Of a stretch of 64,000 bases of DNA, positions 52,131 through 61,545 are shown in pieces. Position 1 is the stretch's first letter; every line of letters begins with the position of its first letter. Origin of the DNA: Paraprevotella clara YIT 11840 (lineage in GTDB: Bacteria > Bacteroidota > Bacteroidia > Bacteroidales > Bacteroidaceae); the NCBI RefSeq assembly GCF_000233955.1, contig NZ_JH376599.1:2277-66276 (forward strand), given 5' to 3'. A model generated the notes under the pieces. It did no database searches, had not been told where the DNA came from, and saw nothing but the letters and a program-made list of their open reading frames with translations. Position numbers and translations under genes: made by a program.

Positions 52131-52640
52131 ATGGAAAATACTGTAAGACTTTACGCTCCGGGCTATACCGAGAAGCGGACTTATTGGCTGGCCGTGTTGT
52201 TCGCTGTCGGCAATATCGTATTGCCGCAACTGTTTCATTTGGTTCCGCAAGGAGGCGTGACTTGGTTGCCTATTTATTTTTTCACGTTGGTTGGGGCTTA
52301 TAAATACGGTTGGCGCGTGGGATTGCTGACAGCGGTTCTCTCGCCGTGCGTCAACTCGTGGTGGTTCGGTATGCCCGCAGCAGCGGTATTACCGGCTATT
52401 CTGTTGAAGTCGGTGCTGTTGGCTTTGGCGGCAGGTTATGCGGCTTCCCGTTTCCGCCGGGTCAGTGTCCTGCTTTTGGCATCGGTAGTGTTGTTCTATC
52501 AAGTGCTTGGTACCTTGGGAGAATGGGCTATGACAGGAGATTTCGGCTTGGCCGTACAGGATTTTCGTATCGGCTTGCCCGGAATGGCTTTACAGATAGC
52601 GGGTGGTTATTGGATGGTGAAATATGTAATTTATAAATAA
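52131..52640 (+). CDS. ECF transporter S component-like membrane protein
   Basis: A 169-aa integral membrane protein with five to six helices. The size, the [41 protein letters not shown] stretch and the helix pattern resemble substrate-binding S components of ECF transporters. No ATPase or T component is encoded nearby, so it would need shared modules or act alone. Substrate unknown; a flavin or other cofactor for this operon would be a reasonable guess. Confidence 0.7.
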   Translation: MENTVRLYAPGYTEKRTYWLAVLFAVGNIVLPQLFHLVPQGGVTWLPIYFFTLVGAYKYGWRVGLLTAVLSPCVNSWWFGMPAAAVLPAILLKSVLLALAAGYAASRFRRVSVLLLASVVLFYQVLGTLGEWAMTGDFGLAVQDFRIGLPGMALQIAGGYWMVKYVIYK

Positions 52641-52645
52641 AGGTT

Positions 52646-52864
52646 ATGTTTGGAATCGGTACGCAAGAAATTCTCTTTATCCTGTTGATTGTCTTGCTGT
52701 TTTTCGGAGGTAAGAAAATTCCCGAATTGATGAAAGGTTTGGGAAAGGGTGTGAAGAGCTTTAAAGACGGGATGAACGGGGTGGAAACTCCGCAGGACAA
52801 GAGTGACAAGGTCGAAGAGGTCGAGAGTGAAAAAACGGAAGAACGGAAAGCAAAAGATGAATAA
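52646..52864 (+). CDS. tatA: Sec-independent translocase protein TatA
   Basis: A 72-aa protein with one N-terminal transmembrane helix ([15 protein letters not shown], about residues 8-22), the [24 protein letters not shown] amphipathic helix and a charged tail. Together with TatC it forms the twin-arginine translocon for folded proteins. The gene overlaps tatC by 8 nt and directly follows the iron-sulfur genes whose products carry twin-arginine motifs. Confidence 0.96.
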   Translation: MFGIGTQEILFILLIVLLFFGGKKIPELMKGLGKGVKSFKDGMNGVETPQDKSDKVEEVESEKTEERKAKDE

Positions 52865-53657
52865 TCCGGACGAAGGGGCTACCGGGACATTTTGGGAACA
52901 TCTCGATGCTTTGCGCGACTGTCTGCTCAAGGCATTGGCTGTGACGGTGGTTTGTGCGCTTGTGGCGTTCTTCTTCAAGGAAAGTCTCTTTCGGGTCGTG
53001 TTGGCACCGAAAGAGGCCGGTTTCGTTACCTATCGGTTGATGGGCGACAGAGGCCAGTTTTTGGGGGTGGAAGGGATGATACCCGATGATTTTTCGGTAA
53101 AACTGATTAATACGGGATTGGCGAACCAGTTTGTCGTCCACATGCGGACGGCATTGTATGCCGGAGTATTTTGTGCTTCGCCTTACTTGCTTTATTTGTT
53201 GTTCCGTTTCGTCTCCCCTGCTTTGTACACCCACGAGAGACGGTATGCCGTACGCACGGTAGGGGCGGGGTATCTGATGTTTCTTTCGGGTGCGGCTTTG
53301 AATTATTTTCTCATCTTTCCGCTCACGTTTCGTTTTCTCGGCACTTATCAAGTGAGTGCGGAAGTAGAAAATACCATTACGTTGGAGTCGTATATGGATA
53401 CGTTGCTGATGATGACGCTTACGATGGGTATCGTGTTCGAGATACCTATTCTCTGTTGGCTTTTGGCACGTCTTGGATTCCTTACGGCTTCATTTATGCG
53501 TAGGTACCGTCGACATGCCATCGTATTGATTTTGGTGGCGGCCGCTGTAATCACTCCAACCTCCGATGTGTTTACGCTATTATTGGTAGGCATGCCTATG
53601 TGGATGCTTTACGAGGCCGGTATCTATTTGGTGGCTTTAACGGAAAAGAGGCGTTGA
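52857..53657 (+). CDS. tatC: Sec-independent translocase protein TatC
   Basis: A 266-aa inner-membrane receptor of the Tat translocon with six transmembrane helices. The N-terminal [16 protein letters not shown] segment corresponds to the conserved HLxELRxRL signal-recognition region. A Pro-containing [12 protein letters not shown] and the C-terminal [17 protein letters not shown] are family hallmarks. The frame is open 18 codons upstream inside tatA; the ATG at 52857 is the family start. It is the last gene of the operon, and the terminator hairpin includes its stop codon. Confidence 0.95.
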   Translation: MNNPDEGATGTFWEHLDALRDCLLKALAVTVVCALVAFFFKESLFRVVLAPKEAGFVTYRLMGDRGQFLGVEGMIPDDFSVKLINTGLANQFVVHMRTALYAGVFCASPYLLYLLFRFVSPALYTHERRYAVRTVGAGYLMFLSGAALNYFLIFPLTFRFLGTYQVSAEVENTITLESYMDTLLMMTLTMGIVFEIPILCWLLARLGFLTASFMRRYRRHAIVLILVAAAVITPTSDVFTLLLVGMPMWMLYEAGIYLVALTEKRR

Positions 53658-53671
53658 ATCACGCCTCTTTT
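53644..53671. terminator. Bidirectional terminator between tatC and cysQ
   Basis: The stem AAAAGAGGCGT/ACGCCTCTTTT (53644-53654 with 53661-53671) has a 6-nt loop that contains the tatC stop codon. A-rich and T-rich ends let it serve both convergent genes. Confidence 0.9.
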
Positions 53672-53672
53672 C

Positions 53673-54482
53673 TTATTTCACGATGAACCACGGGTTCAAT
53701 AAGTTTTCCTTGTTGTAATGTAACGGTGTTCTTTCATCCGTCAAGTATATATTTTTTCCGGAAGCCCGTACAATGGCATGTCCGGCTGCCGTATCCCATT
53801 CCATCGTGGGGGCGAAACGCGGATAGATGTCTGCCGAGCCTTCTGCCACCCGGCATATTTTGAGTGAACTTCCGCAAGAGATGAGGTTTACGTGTCCGTA
53901 TTCGCTTTCCAGCTTACGGATGTATTCCTCCGTCTCGGGAGAAAGATGGGAGCGGGAGGCTACGATCACAAAGCCTTTCGTGTCGGCCTGTTCCAGAGGC
54001 AACCGGTCTGCCTTTTCCATCAGATCGTCGGGAGAAAGGCCGGCGGAACGGGCATCAATCCCTTCTATCCTGTAAGCTCCGATACTGTCTTCCGAGAAAT
54101 AGAGCGTACGGCTGACCGGTACATAAATTACCCCCAATACGGGGATGCCGTTTTCTACCAGTGCAATATTGACCGTGAATTCTCCGTTCCGTTTGATAAA
54201 CTCTTTTGTGCCGTCCAAAGGGTCTACCACCCATAAGGTTTTCCATCCTTTTCGTATATTATAGTCTGTCAACCGGCCTTCTTCGCTCAATACGGGAATG
54301 GAGGTGGCATCCAGTTCGTCCATGATACGGGCATGGGAACGTTTGTCGGCTATGGTCAGTGGGGAGTTGTCTGCTTTGCGTTCGATGGCAAAATCTGCCT
54401 TGGGGTCATTGTAAATGTTCAGAATGTCCTTTCCGGCAAGTAGGGCAGCCCTGATAGCACAAGATAATAATTCGTTTTGCAT
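53673..54482 (-). CDS. cysQ: 3'(2'),5'-bisphosphate nucleotidase CysQ
   Basis: A 269-aa Mg-dependent phosphatase of the inositol monophosphatase fold that removes the 3'-phosphate of PAP from sulfate assimilation or acyl-carrier recycling. The metal-binding motifs are SEEG near residues 66-69, D87-PLD90-GTKEF, and WDTAAGHAIV near 230. It has an excellent promoter at 54547-54578. It is convergent with the Tat operon and not part of it. Confidence 0.95.
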   Translation of the reverse strand: MQNELLSCAIRAALLAGKDILNIYNDPKADFAIERKADNSPLTIADKRSHARIMDELDATSIPVLSEEGRLTDYNIRKGWKTLWVVDPLDGTKEFIKRNGEFTVNIALVENGIPVLGVIYVPVSRTLYFSEDSIGAYRIEGIDARSAGLSPDDLMEKADRLPLEQADTKGFVIVASRSHLSPETEEYIRKLESEYGHVNLISCGSSLKICRVAEGSADIYPRFAPTMEWDTAAGHAIVRASGKNIYLTDERTPLHYNKENLLNPWFIVK

Positions 54483-54546
54483 GATGTTTCTGTTGTAAAT
54501 GTTTTAGTAAAGACGGCAAAAGGTAAGCGCACGATCTCCATACTTA

Positions 54547-54578
54547 CAAAGATAGTGAAAGGCGAGTGCAGAGACAAA
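54547..54578 (-). promoter_or_regulatory. Complete promoter of cysQ
   Basis: The minus strand reads TTTG (54575-54578), 20 nt, TATCTTTG (54547-54554), an exact match at both halves. A second TATCTTTG lies at 54635-54642. A small hairpin GAAAAC-GAA-GTTTTC lies between them at 54580-54594. Apart from these, the 260-nt gap 54483-54742 holds nothing I can assign. Confidence 0.85.
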
Positions 54579-54742
54579 TGAAAACGAAGTTTTCTGATTT
54601 GGCTATGCCGAGCCGCATTCTATCTTCGTGTGAACAAAGATAATGAAAATCGGTGTAAAACTCGGACTTGAAATACAAAATCTGTATTCAAAACGTTTAT
54701 GGATACCTTCTGAATGGGTTCGGAATGAAAAAAACGAAAATA

Positions 54743-56257
54743 CTACCACTCTTTCCAGAAAACCGGACTAAACAGAATCAGCACACTGAACAGTTCCAGA
54801 CGACCGATAAGCATAAGGAAAGACATGATCCATTGACACACGTCGGGCATGCTGCTCATGGTGTAAGCCGGACCATAATAGCCGAAGCCTAAACCGGTAT
54901 TGCCCATGGCAGAGAGAGAAGAGGTCAGGGCTTCCAGAAAGTCAATTCCGAAAAATGTAAGCAGGAAACATCCTGCAAAGCCACATAACAGATAAAAAAG
55001 CGTGAAAGTCGTGACGGTATTCAATAAGGGCAGGGGCACAACATGTTTGTTGATTCGTACCGGCAGAATGGCATTGGGGTGAATAAGCCTTTTGAATTGG
55101 TTCTTAATGGCGTGAAACAGAATCATGATACGCATGTTCTTGATACCGCCGGCTGTGGAACCTGTACATCCTCCGGCCAGTATGGCAAAAATCAGGAGCA
55201 GCCAGGTGAATTGAGGCCATAAAGTATAGTCGTCGGTCACGAGACCGCAAGAGGTATGGATGGTAGAGACTTGGAAGAGTGCCTTGCGGAAAGCTTCTTC
55301 GAGTGGGTATTGTCGTTGGAAGAACAGGCTGACCGTGATGAGGAGTGTGATGACACATACGGAACCCAGGAACCATCGTGTTTCACCGTCTTTGAAGAAT
55401 TTGCCGAATTTGCCTTGCAGGCATAAAACCAGCAGGGAGAAATTCAGACTGGCGATGACCATAAAGGCTGAGGTGACGTATTCAATGAAAGGAGAGTCCC
55501 AGTAGGCTATGCTGTCTTGTTTGGTAGAGTAGCCTCCGGTTCCCATAATGCTGAACGAATGGCACACCCCGTCGAACAGGTTCATGCCTCCGAGGCAAAG
55601 TAAACCGATACACAAACCGGTCAGGATGATGTACACGGTCCAGATGAGTTTAGTGGTCATGCTGATTTTGGGGTGCAGTTTGTCGTGTGTCACGCCCGTG
55701 GCTTCTGCACTGAAAAGCTGTAGGTTGCCTCCGCCGAATATGGGCAGCAAGGCTATGGTGAAGCATACGATACCCAAACCGCCCACCCATTGAGTCAGGG
55801 CACGCCAGAAAAGCATACCTTTGGGCATGGAGTCGATATGGTCGAGCACGGTGAAGCCGGTAGTTGTAAAACCAGACATCGTTTCAAAGAAGGCACCCGC
55901 TACGGACGGAATTTCACCGCTCATCAGGAACGGAAGCATGCCCAGAATGGTGAACATCAACCAAGTGAGGGTTACGATACAATAGCCGTCGCGGCGTGTC
56001 ATCCAGGTTTTGGCACCTTTGCCGTAAGCCGTCAGTCCTCCTCCGGTAATCAAGTTGATACCCGCAGCGTACAAAAAATATTTGTAGCTGTCTTCGCGGT
56101 ACAGCAAGGAGACACCCATGCAGACGAGGAGCATGCCGCCCTCCACCCAAAGCAGGATGCCGATTACGTAGGCGATGAGTTTGGCGTTGATGATATTGTT
56201 GAGGGGCGCATGGCCGTTGTTTTCCTTGGATTGAAAGTCGTAAGTCGTTTGGCTCAT
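54743..56257 (-). CDS. trkH: TrkH family potassium transporter
   Basis: A 504-aa inner-membrane K+ uptake protein with four M1-P-M2-type repeats. Each selectivity-filter loop is visible: GFTTTGFTVLD, MGTGGYSTK, GGCTGSTAGGIKN and MGNTGLGFG. TrkH normally works with the cytosolic TrkA regulator, which is not in this window. It lies 49 nt downstream of the GNAT gene on the same strand and is probably cotranscribed. Confidence 0.94.
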   Translation of the reverse strand: MSQTTYDFQSKENNGHAPLNNIINAKLIAYVIGILLWVEGGMLLVCMGVSLLYREDSYKYFLYAAGINLITGGGLTAYGKGAKTWMTRRDGYCIVTLTWLMFTILGMLPFLMSGEIPSVAGAFFETMSGFTTTGFTVLDHIDSMPKGMLFWRALTQWVGGLGIVCFTIALLPIFGGGNLQLFSAEATGVTHDKLHPKISMTTKLIWTVYIILTGLCIGLLCLGGMNLFDGVCHSFSIMGTGGYSTKQDSIAYWDSPFIEYVTSAFMVIASLNFSLLVLCLQGKFGKFFKDGETRWFLGSVCVITLLITVSLFFQRQYPLEEAFRKALFQVSTIHTSCGLVTDDYTLWPQFTWLLLIFAILAGGCTGSTAGGIKNMRIMILFHAIKNQFKRLIHPNAILPVRINKHVVPLPLLNTVTTFTLFYLLCGFAGCFLLTFFGIDFLEALTSSLSAMGNTGLGFGYYGPAYTMSSMPDVCQWIMSFLMLIGRLELFSVLILFSPVFWKEW

Positions 56258-56306
56258 ATAAGGTGAATGGATATGGAATATGAAATAGAAGTATTGGGTA
56301 ACAGGC

Positions 56307-56795
56307 TCACGGGCGTAGTATCAACTCCCAGTCTGTGACATCCAAACGTTTTCCGAATTTGGTACCTACTTTTTCGAAAAAGGCTACTTGTTTAAATCCG
56401 AGTTTGCGGTGCAGGGCATAGCTGGATTCATTTCCGTGGGTGATACAGGCAATGAGCACATGGCAGTCTGATTTCCGGCATTCCTCAATCAGCCGTGACA
56501 TCAATAGTCGTCCTATGCCTTGGCGGGCGGACGAGGAAGAGACGTAGACGGTCGTTTCCCACGTATGGCAATAAGCGGCCCTTTCCTGCCACAAATGGGC
56601 GTAGGCATATCCGACGACCTGTCCGTCCTTTTCGAATACCAAATAAGGAAACTGGGAAGAGATGTCGGCAATGCGTCGGCGCATCTCGTCTTCAGAAACG
56701 GCTTCAGTTTCAAAGGTAGCCACGCTATGTAGGATATATTCATTATAGATGTCTGCGATGGCTTTAGCGTCGCTAAGCTTTGCATATCTGATCAT
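56307..56795 (-). CDS. GNAT family N-acetyltransferase (PAT/bar-like)
   Basis: A 162-aa acetyl-CoA-dependent acetyltransferase. The acetyl-CoA loop SARQGIGRLLM lies near residue 94-104, and the YNEYILHSVATFETEAVSEDE N-terminus is typical of the phosphinothricin acetyltransferase-like subgroup. Acceptor unknown. A TATTTTTG element lies 21 nt upstream of the ATG. Confidence 0.9.
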   Translation of the reverse strand: MIRYAKLSDAKAIADIYNEYILHSVATFETEAVSEDEMRRRIADISSQFPYLVFEKDGQVVGYAYAHLWQERAAYCHTWETTVYVSSSSARQGIGRLLMSRLIEECRKSDCHVLIACITHGNESSYALHRKLGFKQVAFFEKVGTKFGKRLDVTDWELILRP

Positions 56796-56816
56796 GACTG
56801 ATTTTTATTTGATATG

Positions 56817-56824
56817 CAAAAATA
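56817..56824 (-). promoter_or_regulatory. Promoter -7 element (TATTTTTG) for the GNAT-trkH unit
   Basis: An exact TAnnTTTG match on the minus strand, 21 nt upstream of the GNAT ATG. Confidence 0.6.
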
Positions 56825-56880
56825 CGAAAAACGCCTGTCATTACAGCCTTTCGGGAGGAATTATTCGCCAAGAGGATACA

Positions 56881-56912
56881 AAAAACTCTGAAGTAACTGT
56901 ACTTCAGAGTTT
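56881..56912 (-). terminator. Terminator of tRNA-Asp (first copy)
   Basis: A perfect 14-bp stem (AAAACTCTGAAGTA and complement) with a 4-nt loop starts 4 nt after the tRNA 3' end and is followed on the minus strand by a T-run. Confidence 0.9.
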
Positions 56913-56915
56913 TAA

Positions 56916-56989
56916 GCGGTGCGTACGGGACTCGAACCCGTGACCCCATGCGTGACAGGCATGTATTCTAACCAACTGAACTAACGCAC
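56916..56989 (-). tRNA. tRNA-Asp (GTC anticodon), first copy
   Basis: A 74-nt cloverleaf with acceptor GGTGCGT/ACGCACC and discriminator G, anticodon loop with GTC, and T-loop GGTTCGAGTCC. CCA is not encoded. It has a perfect promoter at 57029-57060 and its own terminator, so it is monocistronic. Its sequence is identical to the second copy at 63472. Confidence 0.96.
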
Positions 56990-57028
56990 CTTTAAAAGAG
57001 GAATCAGGCGATTTCCTGATTGCGAGTG

Positions 57029-57060
57029 CAAAGGTAGATAAAACGAATGGATGAACCAAA
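57029..57060 (-). promoter_or_regulatory. Complete promoter of tRNA-Asp (first copy)
   Basis: The minus strand reads TTTG (57057-57060), 20 nt, TACCTTTG (57029-57036), an exact match in both halves, about 40 nt upstream of the tRNA. Confidence 0.85.
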
Positions 57061-57157
57061 CTTTTTGGCGTTTTTTTCTTCGCTTCGTTTGTCTTTTCTG
57101 TCGTTTTTCCTCCGCAAACTTAGATTTTACGCTGTCCTCTTTTCGTTTTTGCTGTCT

Positions 57158-58498
57158 TTATTCATTTAAATAAGTCAGAACCTTTCCGCTGAGTTGGAGC
57201 AAAGAGATTTCGCACATTTTGGTATCGTATTCCGAAACCAGAAGTCGTTCTTCCGCATCCAAAAGGCTTTGTTGGGCTTCTCGCATTTCAAATCCGGAAA
57301 GATCTCCTTTCATGTAGCGCAGATTGGCATATTCATAATTTTCCTGGGCGGCCACAAGGTTTTGGCGTTCCATCAGCATCACCTGCCAGTTGTTGCGATA
57401 GGCCTGCCACAAGTCGCTCAAATCCGATTTCAAAGACAGTTTCAGGTCTTCCCGTTCCAGTTCGGCATATTCAATGGCCAGTTGCGCATTTCTTTTTTGC
57501 ATTTTCCGTTTGCCGTCGAACAGGTTGAAACCGATGGTGATACCTGCATTCAGCCCCCAGTTGTCCCGTTTCTTCGTAGAGGACAGTTCATAGCGGTTTA
57601 AAGTGTATCCGTATCCTGCATTCAGACGTACGTAAGGATAGTCGCGGGACATGATTTTTTTATAGTCGGCCCGTACGACCTCAGTATTTTTGTCTGCCAT
57701 CAACAAGGAGGCGTTGGTGGCCAATGTGGCTTGCCATAATTCATCGTATTGCAGATCCGGATTGACATCTATCGCCGTATCTCGTATACCGATGAGTGCC
57801 GTTACGTCGTGATTGGCCATCAGTTCGTTCAATTTTATTCGGGATGAGTTCAGTACTTCCCGTTGCTTCATGTATTGGGCACTATCTGCGTTGAAATCGA
57901 CCTTGGCCTGCAAGTAATCCAGACGTGAGAAATTACCGATGTGGTATCTGACTTCCACGATACGCATGCGTTCCCGAGATAGGGACATGGCGTAGCGGAA
58001 GTTTTTTAAACGGATTTTTTCCTGTATGTAATTGTAATATTCGGCTGTGAGCGATGCCACATAGTCTTCTATCGTAATGCGGGTTTGCAGTTCTCCCTGT
58101 TCTTTCAGGAGTTGCAGTTGCTTGTAGTTGGTCCACACGCTGAAGCCGTCGAAAATAGTCCAGTTCAGGTCGATGCCGGCATCTACAGTCCCGTCATACG
58201 CTCCACGTTCGGTAGTGGTGACTCCAGTGGAGCGGGGGGTAGTACGGGTCGAACCTAGATCGCCGCTGTAGGAAGCACTGAGGTCCACGGTGGGCAACAT
58301 TCCCGCATTGGCCCGGGTGGCATTGTTTGCAGCCGTCTCTTGTTGGTTTTTTACCATTCGGATGGAGAAATTGCTCTCCAGTCCGCGTGATAAACATTCC
58401 TGCAAAGTGACGGAACCTTCCGCCTCCGTCATGTCTTGTTGGGCCTGTACAGGCAATGTGCACAAAAATAAAACAGGCCACAGTATCTTATTTTTCAT
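57158..58498 (-). CDS. TolC family outer-membrane efflux protein
   Basis: A 446-aa channel protein with signal peptide (KNKILWPVLFLCTLPVQAQ) and two helical-hairpin repeats. Segments such as SVTLQECLSRGLESNFSIRMVKNQ and the C-terminal LLDAEERLLVSEYDTKMCEISLLQLSG fit TolC/OprM relatives. It overlaps the RND permease gene by 11 nt and completes the second tripartite pump. The T-rich stretch downstream has no clear terminator. Confidence 0.93.
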   Translation of the reverse strand: MKNKILWPVLFLCTLPVQAQQDMTEAEGSVTLQECLSRGLESNFSIRMVKNQQETAANNATRANAGMLPTVDLSASYSGDLGSTRTTPRSTGVTTTERGAYDGTVDAGIDLNWTIFDGFSVWTNYKQLQLLKEQGELQTRITIEDYVASLTAEYYNYIQEKIRLKNFRYAMSLSRERMRIVEVRYHIGNFSRLDYLQAKVDFNADSAQYMKQREVLNSSRIKLNELMANHDVTALIGIRDTAIDVNPDLQYDELWQATLATNASLLMADKNTEVVRADYKKIMSRDYPYVRLNAGYGYTLNRYELSSTKKRDNWGLNAGITIGFNLFDGKRKMQKRNAQLAIEYAELEREDLKLSLKSDLSDLWQAYRNNWQVMLMERQNLVAAQENYEYANLRYMKGDLSGFEMREAQQSLLDAEERLLVSEYDTKMCEISLLQLSGKVLTYLNE

Positions 58499-61400
58499 TT
58501 TTCTCCTTTTTATTGATTCGATTGGTTGAAATGTAACTATACACAGCCGGAACTATATACATGGTAAGGAAAGTGGATACCACCATACCGCCTACTACGG
58601 CAATACCCATGGCAATACGCTGGTTACAGCCTTCTCCTGTGGCAAAGGCCAAGGGTATCAATCCTAAAACGGTAGAAGCACTGGTCATTAAAATCGGCCG
58701 CAAGCGTTGCAGGGCGGCATCGTGTACAGCCGTTACCTTGTCTTCTCCGTTTTCTTGTTTCAAATTCGCAAATTCTACGATAAGGATACCGTTTTTAGCT
58801 ACCAACCCGATTAACATGATGATACCGATTTGGCTGAACACATTCATGGTGATGTCGTTGAAGTACATGAATATCAATGCACCGGCAATCGCAAGCGGTA
58901 CGGTAAGCATGATGATGAAGGGGTCTTTGAAGCTTTCAAACTGGGCGGCCAAAATCAAATAAATGAGTACTAACGCCAAAATAAAGGCGAACATCAGGCT
59001 GGAGGAACTTTCGCGGAATTCTTTTGAGTCACCGGACAACGAGGTGCGGAACGTATCGTCCAATACCTCTTTGGCAATCTTGTCCATTTCGTCCAATCCT
59101 TGCCCTATGGTCTTTCCCTCGGCCAAACCTGCGGAAATCGTGGCAGAGACAAAGCGGTTGTAACGGTAAAGTTTCGGAGGGGCGATGCTGCTTTCCAATT
59201 CGATGAGATTATCCATTTGAATCATCTTACCGTCGCTGCTTCTCAGATAAATGGCTCGTAAATCGGCTGGTTTGTTACGTTGCTGCCGGTTTATTTCGCC
59301 CAGAATTTCGTATTGTTTTCCATTCATATAAAAATATCCCATACGCTGTCCACTCAGTCCGTATTGCAGGGTTTCAGACAAATCACGGGTGTTGACTCCC
59401 ATGATGTTGGCTTTGTCGCGGTTGATGTGGATTCGAATTTCCGGCTTGCTGAATTTCAGGTCGACATCTGCCATTTGGAATACAGGGTTCTCGTAGACTT
59501 TTTCCATAAACACCGGCAGGACTTTTTCCAACTTCTCGATGTTAGTCGCTTGCAAAACATATTGTATAGGCATGCTCGAGCGACGCCCGCCAAATGAGGA
59601 TTGTTGCTGTACGAATGCACGTGCTTTGGTCTTCTTTTTGACGGCTTGCGACAATTTTTCGGCAGCTTCCATCTGGGTGTAATCCCGATCTCCCATGTCT
59701 TTCAGGCGGATTTGGATATTTCCGCTTCCGCTGGATACACGGGCAGTCACAGCGTCTGCGTCGGGAATCACGGAGTCTACGATGCTGTTTATATCTTCCG
59801 TATAATCTCGGATGTATTCATACGTCACGCCTTCTGCTCCACGTGTGTTGATGGTAATCATGGAGCGGTCTTCCAATGGAGCCATTTCCGAAGGTATGGC
59901 TCCCCACAGATATACGATAGCTCCCAGCATGAGGACAATGACAGGGAGTGTCCATATACGGTGGCGCAAGACAACTTGCAAGGAACGGCTGTACATATTA
60001 TTCATTCCGATGAAGAATGGTTCCGTAATACGGTAAAAGGCGTTTTTCTTTTTCTGTTGTTTAAGGAGCTTGGTAGCCAACATGGGGGTGAATGTCAGTG
60101 CCGCGAACGATGATATGACTACCGCTCCTGAAATGACCATACTGAACTCCCGGAAAAGCCGTCCGGTCGTCCCCTCCATAAATACGATAGGGAAGAACAC
60201 GGCTACCAGGGTGACCGTCGTGGAAATGACTGCAAAAAAGATTTCCTTGGCACCTTCTATTCCGGCCTTCTTCGGATTCATGCCCTGCTCTATACGGATA
60301 TAGATGTTCTCTGTCATCACAATGGCATCGTCCACCACAAGTCCGACGGCCAGTACGACGGCCAACATGGTCAGTACGTTGATGGAGAAGCCAAACAAAT
60401 ACATGATGAAAAACGAACCGACCAGAGAGACCGGAATCACAATACAAGGTACCAATGTGACGCGCCAGTCACGCAAAAACAGGAAGATGATGATAATTAC
60501 TAGAACGAAAGCCTCGTACACCGTTTGTTTCACTTCGTTGATGGAGGCGCGGATGAATTTGGTATTGTCGAATCCGTAGCTGTAATGTACATCGTCCGGC
60601 AGGTCCTTTTTCATTTGCTCCATGCGTTCATATACGGCATCGGCGATATTGATATGATTGGCACCCGGTTGAGGCACGACGACTACGCCGACCATCGGCA
60701 CACCGTTCATCTTCATGTAACTTTTGATGTCGGCTGCTCCAAGTTCGGCCCGACCGATGTCGCTGAAACGGATAATTTGGTTCCCTTCGTGTTTCACAAT
60801 CAAATCGTCGAACATCTTGGCCGTGTTCATCAATCCCATGGTACGGATGTTCAGTTCTATGGTATTTCCTTCTATGCTGCCCGACGGCAATTCGACATTT
60901 TCATTGTCCACTGCATTTTTGACGTCCATAGGCGTGATACCGTAGCCGGCCATTTTGATGGGGTCGAGCCACAAACGCATGGAATATTTTTTCTCTCCCC
61001 AAATGGAAACACTACTTACGTCGGAAATCGTTTGTAACTGCTCCTTGACGGTCAGGTCGGCAATTTCGCTCAATTCGAGCAAAGAACGCTTTTCACTTTG
61101 CAGGGCGACCATAAGAATAGGAGAGGCATCGGCATCGGCCTTGGATACGGTAGGAGGGTCGCAGTCACGTGGCAAGTAGCGTTGGGCGCGGGACACTTTG
61201 TCGCGGACATCGTTGGCCGCAGTTTCCAGGTCGACCGAAAGTTCGAACTCAACCGTGATGCGGCTTTGGCCTTGCTGGCTGACACTCGTCAGAGAGCGGA
61301 TACCCGGAATACCGTTGATGTTCTGTTCCAACGGTTCTGTAATCTGGTTCTCAATGACATCGGCATTCGCTCCTGCATACGAACAAGAAACCGATATAAT

Positions 61401-61529
61401 CGGGTTGTCCACCGATGGATATTCACGTACACCGATATAAAAATAACCAATCATTCCGAACAATAGGATGATTACGGTCATCACGGTAGCCAATACGGGG
61501 CGGCGGATACTTAACTCTGATATATTCAT
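58488..61529 (-). CDS. RND family efflux permease (AcrB/MexF-like)
   Basis: A 1013-aa proton-driven pump with 12 transmembrane segments. TM4 carries the full Asp400-Asp401 pair (GLVVDDAIVMTEN), unlike the other pump in this window. The N-terminal SIRRPVLATVMTVIILLFGMIGYFYIGVREYPSVDNP and the AIVVGGMVVSTFLTMYIVP-like C-terminal region are typical. It lies 16 nt after the adaptor gene. Probably exports lipophilic compounds; substrates unknown. Confidence 0.95.
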   Translation of the reverse strand: MNISELSIRRPVLATVMTVIILLFGMIGYFYIGVREYPSVDNPIISVSCSYAGANADVIENQITEPLEQNINGIPGIRSLTSVSQQGQSRITVEFELSVDLETAANDVRDKVSRAQRYLPRDCDPPTVSKADADASPILMVALQSEKRSLLELSEIADLTVKEQLQTISDVSSVSIWGEKKYSMRLWLDPIKMAGYGITPMDVKNAVDNENVELPSGSIEGNTIELNIRTMGLMNTAKMFDDLIVKHEGNQIIRFSDIGRAELGAADIKSYMKMNGVPMVGVVVVPQPGANHINIADAVYERMEQMKKDLPDDVHYSYGFDNTKFIRASINEVKQTVYEAFVLVIIIIFLFLRDWRVTLVPCIVIPVSLVGSFFIMYLFGFSINVLTMLAVVLAVGLVVDDAIVMTENIYIRIEQGMNPKKAGIEGAKEIFFAVISTTVTLVAVFFPIVFMEGTTGRLFREFSMVISGAVVISSFAALTFTPMLATKLLKQQKKKNAFYRITEPFFIGMNNMYSRSLQVVLRHRIWTLPVIVLMLGAIVYLWGAIPSEMAPLEDRSMITINTRGAEGVTYEYIRDYTEDINSIVDSVIPDADAVTARVSSGSGNIQIRLKDMGDRDYTQMEAAEKLSQAVKKKTKARAFVQQQSSFGGRRSSMPIQYVLQATNIEKLEKVLPVFMEKVYENPVFQMADVDLKFSKPEIRIHINRDKANIMGVNTRDLSETLQYGLSGQRMGYFYMNGKQYEILGEINRQQRNKPADLRAIYLRSSDGKMIQMDNLIELESSIAPPKLYRYNRFVSATISAGLAEGKTIGQGLDEMDKIAKEVLDDTFRTSLSGDSKEFRESSSSLMFAFILALVLIYLILAAQFESFKDPFIIMLTVPLAIAGALIFMYFNDITMNVFSQIGIIMLIGLVAKNGILIVEFANLKQENGEDKVTAVHDAALQRLRPILMTSASTVLGLIPLAFATGEGCNQRIAMGIAVVGGMVVSTFLTMYIVPAVYSYISTNRINKKEKNEK

Positions 61530-61545
61530 ATACGTCCTCCTTCTC

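Noticed and set aside
56749-56943. A 64-aa open frame reading into tRNA-Asp
   Set aside because: It runs through a terminator hairpin and a tRNA gene on the opposite strand, so it is a chance frame.
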